Assembly: GCF_024519285.1 (NCBI RefSeq)
Contig: NZ_JAMZCY010000010.1
Location: 124,001-188,000, forward strand
DNA length: 64,000 nt
Direction of reading: 5' to 3'
Source of the DNA: Cohnella sp. WQ 127256
GTDB lineage: Bacteria > Bacillota > Bacilli > Paenibacillales > Paenibacillaceae
Within the stretch, counting starts at the first letter, position 1. The number at the start of each line of letters is the position of its first letter. Shown here piece after piece: positions 59,834-64,000 of the stretch. Made by a program: the position numbers and the translations under genes. The notes beneath the pieces are model-generated. The model was not told where the DNA came from, searched no databases, and saw only the letters and a list, made by a program, of their open reading frames with translations.

Positions 59834-60526
59834 ATGAAATTCGCTGTCATTGTTTTCCCAGGCTCTAACTGTGATATTGACTGCTACAAAGCGGTAGAAG
59901 ATACAGTTGGACAAACTGTCGACTATGTATTCCACACAGCTACTGATCTATCCGAATATGATGCGATTCTTGTTCCAGGTGGATTCTCTTACGGAGATTA
60001 CCTACGTTGTGGTGCAATTGCTCAATTCGCTCCGGTAATGGCAGAGATTCGTAAGGCTGCTGAAGCAGGCAAGTTCATCTTGGGAATTTGCAACGGGTTC
60101 CAAATCCTTACGGAAGCGGGACTTCTCCCGGGTGCACTAATCCGTAATAACTCTCTTAAATTCCGTTGCCATCAGGTAGATCTTGTTGTTGAGAACACGA
60201 AATCTGCGTTCACTAACGCATACTCCCAAGGCGACGTTATTAATATCCCTATCGCTCATGGCGAAGGTAGCTACTTTGTAGACGACGAAACACTTGCTAG
60301 CTTGAAAGCGAACAATCAGATCGTTTTCCGCTATGCAGGCGAGAACCCGAATGGGTCCGTTGATAACATCGCTGGCGTATGTAATGAAGCGGGTAATGTA
60401 GTGGGCATGATGCCACATCCAGAACGAGCAGTAAAAGATATTCTAGGTTCCGCAGACGGTGTGCGGATGTTCACGTCAGTACTAAACGCTTGGAGGGAAC
60501 GTAATGGCGCAGCAAGTATCCGCTAA
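59834..60526 (+). CDS. purQ: Phosphoribosylformylglycinamidine synthase subunit PurQ
   Basis: Glutaminase subunit of FGAM synthase, 230 residues. The nucleophile Cys is in FILGICNGFQIL, and the His/Glu pair is near the end in MMPHPERAVKD. The N-terminal FAVIVFPGSNCDIDCYKAVE is typical. ATG 59834 has GGAGGG eleven bases upstream; the frame from 59792 overlaps purS and is rejected. It overlaps the start of purL by 23 bases. Confidence 0.97.
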   Translation: MKFAVIVFPGSNCDIDCYKAVEDTVGQTVDYVFHTATDLSEYDAILVPGGFSYGDYLRCGAIAQFAPVMAEIRKAAEAGKFILGICNGFQILTEAGLLPGALIRNNSLKFRCHQVDLVVENTKSAFTNAYSQGDVINIPIAHGEGSYFVDDETLASLKANNQIVFRYAGENPNGSVDNIAGVCNEAGNVVGMMPHPERAVKDILGSADGVRMFTSVLNAWRERNGAASIR

Positions 60527-62759
60527 GGAACCAACTGTCGAGCAAATCGCAGAACAGAAAATATATAAGCAATTTGGTGTTTCTGAAAAAGAGTATGAAC
60601 TCATTTGTGGGTTCATGGGACGTCAACCGAACTATACAGAAATCGGCGTATTCAGCGTTATGTGGTCTGAGCACTGTGCATACAAAAGTTCGAAGCCACT
60701 CTTGAAACGCTTCCCAATCACAGGACCTCGCGTTCTGATGGGACCGGGCGAAGGCGCGGGAATCGTTGATATCGGCGACAACCAAGCGGTTGTTTTCAAA
60801 ATTGAATCTCATAATCATCCATCTGCGATCGAGCCATACCAAGGAGCGGCAACAGGTGTCGGCGGAATTATCCGTGATATTTTCTCCATGGGAGCTCGTC
60901 CAGTTGCTTTGCTGAACTCCTTACGTTTCGGTCGTCTCGAAAACGAGCGCGTACGTTACTTGTTCGAGCATGTTGTTAGCGGAATCGCTGGTTACGGTAA
61001 CTGTATCGGAATCCCGACGGTTGCGGGCGAAGTGATGTTCGATGAGGCTTATGAAGGAAACCCACTCGTTAATGCGATGTGCGTAGGCTTAATCGATCAT
61101 GATAAGATTCAACGCGGCGTTGCCAAAGGGATCGGAAACCCTGTATTTTACGTAGGACCTGCTACTGGACGTGACGGTATACATGGTGCGACATTCTCAT
61201 CCCAGGATTTGACAGAAGAATCCGAAGCGCAGCGTTCTGCTGTACAAGTCGGTGATCCGTTCATGGAGAAGCTTGTTATGGAAGCGACACTTGAGCTTAT
61301 TGATTCCGGTATCGTACTTGGAATTCAAGATATGGGTGCTGCTGGTTTAACTTGTTCAAGCGCGGAAATGGCGAGCAAAGCCGGTAACGGTATGGAGCTT
61401 TACCTTGATGAGGTTCCACAACGTGAGGAAGGCATGACTGCTTACGAGATGATGTTGTCTGAATCGCAAGAGCGGATGTTGTTCGTTTGTGAGCCGCAAC
61501 ACGAGGAGCAAGCGAAAGGGATTTTTGAGCGTTGGGGTCTTCACTGTGCGAAGGTCGGTAAGGTTTCGGATGATGGTCGCTTAAAATTGTTCCACAAAGG
61601 CGAGATTGTGGGTGACATGCCTGTTCATGCACTCGTTGACGATTGCCCGATCTATGACAAGCCCTCACAAATTCCTGAGTATTATTTGAAAAATGCATCT
61701 ATAGATACAAACGGCTATGAGCAAGTACTTGATCTGAACGCTGCGCTGAAAAAAGTGCTTAGTTCTCCATCGCTTGCGAGCAAAGAGTGGGTTTATAACC
61801 AATATGATTACATGGTTCGTACGGAAACGGCTGTTCGTCCAGGTTCGGACGCTGCTGTTGTTACGATTCGTGGAACGCGTAAAGGTCTAGCCATGACTAC
61901 AGACTGTAATGGCCGTTATGTGTACTTGGACCCTGAAGTGGGCGGTAAAATTGCCGTGGCAGAAGCAGGCCGCAATATCGTATGTTCCGGTGCGGAGCCG
62001 CTTGCGATTACGGACAACCTGAACTTCGGTAGCCCGGATAAGCCGGAAGTGTTCTGGCAAATGGAAAAATCGGTAGACGGTATGGCAGAAGCTTGTCGAG
62101 TGTTCGAAACTCCGGTTATCGGTGGTAACGTCTCGTTGTACAACGAAAATTCCAAAGGCGCTATCTTCCCAACTCCAGTTGTAGGTATGGTTGGTCTTGT
62201 ACACGACACGGATCACATCACAACTCAAGAATTCAAAGCAGAAGGCGATGTTATCTTCTTGCTTGGCGATACAAAAGCAGAAATCGGCGGTAGCGAATTC
62301 CAATATGCAGTACATGGCGTAACAGAAGGTCGTCCTCCTGAGCTTGATTTGGCTACAGAGAAGAAGCTTCATCAAACGGTTCTTAGCGCGATTCAACAAG
62401 GACTTGTTGCTTCGGCGCATGACCTGTCTGAAGGTGGTCTGGCTGCGGCGCTTGCAGAAGCTGGCTTCGGTCGCGGACTTGGCGCTAACGTAACATTCGA
62501 AACAAATCTTCGTCCTGATCTTGCATTGTTCAGTGAATCACAATCGCGGATCCTGCTCTCGGCTAAGCCTGAGCTTGCGGATAAGCTAGCTGTTGCGATT
62601 ACTCTTGCAGGTGTTCCACTTCAACGTCTAGGTACTGTTTCAGGGGATCGCCTGAAAATCGATATTGGTGGTCATGACGCTATTGACGCTTCAATCGCAG
62701 AGCTTCGTCAGGGTTGGAAGGAAGCTATTCCAAACCAGATGAACGGTAAGAAAGCATGA
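60504..62759 (+). CDS. purL: Phosphoribosylformylglycinamidine synthase subunit PurL
   Basis: Synthetase subunit of FGAM synthase, 751 residues, converting FGAR to FGAM with ATP. It has the small-type PurL marks EIGVFSVMWSEHCAYKSSKP, GEGAGIVDIGDNQAVVFKIE with the metal ligand His in SHNHPSAIEPYQGA, DIFSMGARPVALLN and, late, ASAHDLSEGGLAAALAEA. GGAGGG precedes the ATG, which lies within purQ. It is followed by purF after 29 bases. Confidence 0.97.
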   Translation: MAQQVSAKEPTVEQIAEQKIYKQFGVSEKEYELICGFMGRQPNYTEIGVFSVMWSEHCAYKSSKPLLKRFPITGPRVLMGPGEGAGIVDIGDNQAVVFKIESHNHPSAIEPYQGAATGVGGIIRDIFSMGARPVALLNSLRFGRLENERVRYLFEHVVSGIAGYGNCIGIPTVAGEVMFDEAYEGNPLVNAMCVGLIDHDKIQRGVAKGIGNPVFYVGPATGRDGIHGATFSSQDLTEESEAQRSAVQVGDPFMEKLVMEATLELIDSGIVLGIQDMGAAGLTCSSAEMASKAGNGMELYLDEVPQREEGMTAYEMMLSESQERMLFVCEPQHEEQAKGIFERWGLHCAKVGKVSDDGRLKLFHKGEIVGDMPVHALVDDCPIYDKPSQIPEYYLKNASIDTNGYEQVLDLNAALKKVLSSPSLASKEWVYNQYDYMVRTETAVRPGSDAAVVTIRGTRKGLAMTTDCNGRYVYLDPEVGGKIAVAEAGRNIVCSGAEPLAITDNLNFGSPDKPEVFWQMEKSVDGMAEACRVFETPVIGGNVSLYNENSKGAIFPTPVVGMVGLVHDTDHITTQEFKAEGDVIFLLGDTKAEIGGSEFQYAVHGVTEGRPPELDLATEKKLHQTVLSAIQQGLVASAHDLSEGGLAAALAEAGFGRGLGANVTFETNLRPDLALFSESQSRILLSAKPELADKLAVAITLAGVPLQRLGTVSGDRLKIDIGGHDAIDASIAELRQGWKEAIPNQMNGKKA

Positions 62760-62788
62760 CTTCAGCGGTAACACATGGGGGGACAGCA

Positions 62789-64000
62789 GTGAATAAGCTC
62801 TGGACCGGAGATTATTACAACGAGGGTAACAGTAGCAAAGACTCGATCTTTGATAAGTTAAAGGAAGAATGCGGCGTATTCGGGGTGTTTGGTCATCCCG
62901 ATGCGGCCAATCTTTCCTACTATGGTTTGCATGCCTTGCAGCACCGCGGCGAAGAAAGCTGCGGAATTTGTACCTCGGACGAAGGGAAATTCCATTACCA
63001 CCGGGGTATGGGGCTCGTTAAGGAAGTATTTGACCGTGACCGTCTGGAGTCCTTAGTGGGAAGCCAGGCGATCGGTCATGTGCGTTACTCTACGGCAGGA
63101 TCAAGCCGTCTAGCGAATGCACAGCCACTCGTGTTCAAATATCGCGGTGGGGATTTGGCCGTGTGCACGAACGGAAACCTGGTGAATGAGCCGGGTATCC
63201 GTAAAGAGCTAGAGGATACTGGGTCGATCTTCCAGACAACTAGCGATACCGAAGTGATTGCGCATTTGATCGCTCGTTCACCTAAGGATCTCGTTGAAGC
63301 GGTTAAAGATGCTTTTGCTCGTCTAATCGGGGGCTACGCGTTCCTTATTCAAACGCAAGGTCGTTTGATCGCAGCATGTGATCCACATGGTCTTCGTCCA
63401 CTCGTAATGGGGCGGCTTGGAGAAGCTTATATTTTCGCATCCGAATCCTGTGCCTTGGAAACGATTGGTGCAGTGTATGAACGCGATGTTCAACCAGGCG
63501 AATTGCTTGTGTTGGACCAAAACGGTTTGCATGAAGAGCGTTTTGCACCGATGGAAAGACGTGCGGTTTGTGCGATGGAGTACATCTACTTCGCGAGACC
63601 GGACAGTGATATTTATGGCGTGAATTTGCATACTTCCCGTAAACGAATGGGCCAACAGCTTGCGCAAGAGGCTTTCATCGATGCGGATATCGTAACGGGT
63701 GTACCGGATTCTAGTATTTCAGCAGCAATCGGTTATGCTGAGCAAACAGGTATTCCTTATGAGCTTGGCTTAATTAAAAATAAATATACCGGACGTACTT
63801 TCATTCAACCTTCTCAAGAGCTACGCGAAAAAGGTGTGAAAATGAAGCTGTCCGCCGTTCGCAAAGTCGTAGAGGGCAAACGGGTCGTAATGATCGATGA
63901 TTCGATCGTACGGGGTACAACGTCGCTTCGAATCGTGAACATGCTTCGTGAAGCGGGCGCCCTAGAGGTGCATGTACGAATAACTTCACCTCCATTCATG
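62789..64000 (+). CDS. purF: Amidophosphoribosyltransferase, 5' part
   Basis: First enzyme of purine synthesis, adding ammonia from glutamine to PRPP. The frame runs open from GTG 62789 to the window end (404 codons); the C-terminal part, with the remaining [4Fe-4S] cysteines, is outside. GGGGGGA is five bases before the GTG. The catalytic Cys is in EECGVFGVFGHPDAAN (Cys 30), preceded by a 29-residue propeptide. The PRPP-binding loop VVMIDDSIVRGTTS is near residue 367. The last gene of the cluster seen here. Confidence 0.95.
   Translation, partial: MNKLWTGDYYNEGNSSKDSIFDKLKEECGVFGVFGHPDAANLSYYGLHALQHRGEESCGICTSDEGKFHYHRGMGLVKEVFDRDRLESLVGSQAIGHVRYSTAGSSRLANAQPLVFKYRGGDLAVCTNGNLVNEPGIRKELEDTGSIFQTTSDTEVIAHLIARSPKDLVEAVKDAFARLIGGYAFLIQTQGRLIAACDPHGLRPLVMGRLGEAYIFASESCALETIGAVYERDVQPGELLVLDQNGLHEERFAPMERRAVCAMEYIYFARPDSDIYGVNLHTSRKRMGQQLAQEAFIDADIVTGVPDSSISAAIGYAEQTGIPYELGLIKNKYTGRTFIQPSQELREKGVKMKLSAVRKVVEGKRVVMIDDSIVRGTTSLRIVNMLREAGALEVHVRITSPPFM

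Noticed and set aside
61887..62420. 177-residue frame antisense to purL
   Set aside because: Shadow of an intact, well recognised gene, with no start signals of its own.

Overview
The window reads as chromosomal DNA of a Gram-positive, spore-former-type Firmicute, most likely of the Paenibacillaceae (Paenibacillus/Cohnella-like). This is inferred from the Bacillus-type purEKBCSQLF gene order, the YlbL, LCP, GsaB and DUF402 families, strong AGGAGG ribosome binding sites with frequent GTG and TTG starts, and purine riboswitches. No tRNA, rRNA, CRISPR array, prophage or insertion sequence was seen. Both ends cut genes: nadE at the left and purF at the right.

Layout. 1-5 kb: nadE end, acpS, an AraC regulator, mutY, an orphan protein and a short globin-coupled chemotaxis transducer. 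5-9 kb: sodA facing a GNAT gene, then a DUF402 nucleotide phosphatase, signal peptidase I and queG. 9-13 kb: a Fur-type iron-siderophore uptake locus, with the permeases and ATPase on the minus strand and the binding lipoprotein divergent on the plus strand. 13-26 kb: an HD-GYP-like protein, a YneF-like protein, folE, an M3 peptidase, a Gfo/Idh oxidoreductase, a superoxide dismutase with an extra N-terminal domain, a hydrolase, an IclR regulator, an RCC1-repeat secreted protein, a secreted protein and a YlbL protease. 26-39 kb: aconitase, an amidase-domain protein, ddl, four 51-bp hairpin repeats, an amber-interrupted nuclease-like gene, a cluster of DnaA-box-like sequences, uvsE, fabI, an inositol monophosphatase, gsaB and an LCP protein.

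39-49 kb holds an ABC-2 exporter and then the most distinctive locus: SorC regulator, ribose-type ABC importer, a stand-alone TrpA-like TIM barrel and an FGGY kinase. The layout recalls the lsr (autoinducer-2) operon, but with a TrpA-like protein where an aldolase would sit and no recognisable end product enzyme. It looks like a complete uptake, phosphorylation and cleavage pathway for an unidentified sugar-like compound.

49-64 kb: a peroxiredoxin, a GntR regulator with an MFS exporter and a repeated operator, then purine metabolism: guaA, a purine permease and the pur operon. The last two each carry a PurBox-like pair upstream of the promoter and a purine riboswitch in the leader, so both are probably controlled at initiation and by attenuation. 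Coordinates and motifs were read by eye; family names rest on recognised motifs, not on database searches.
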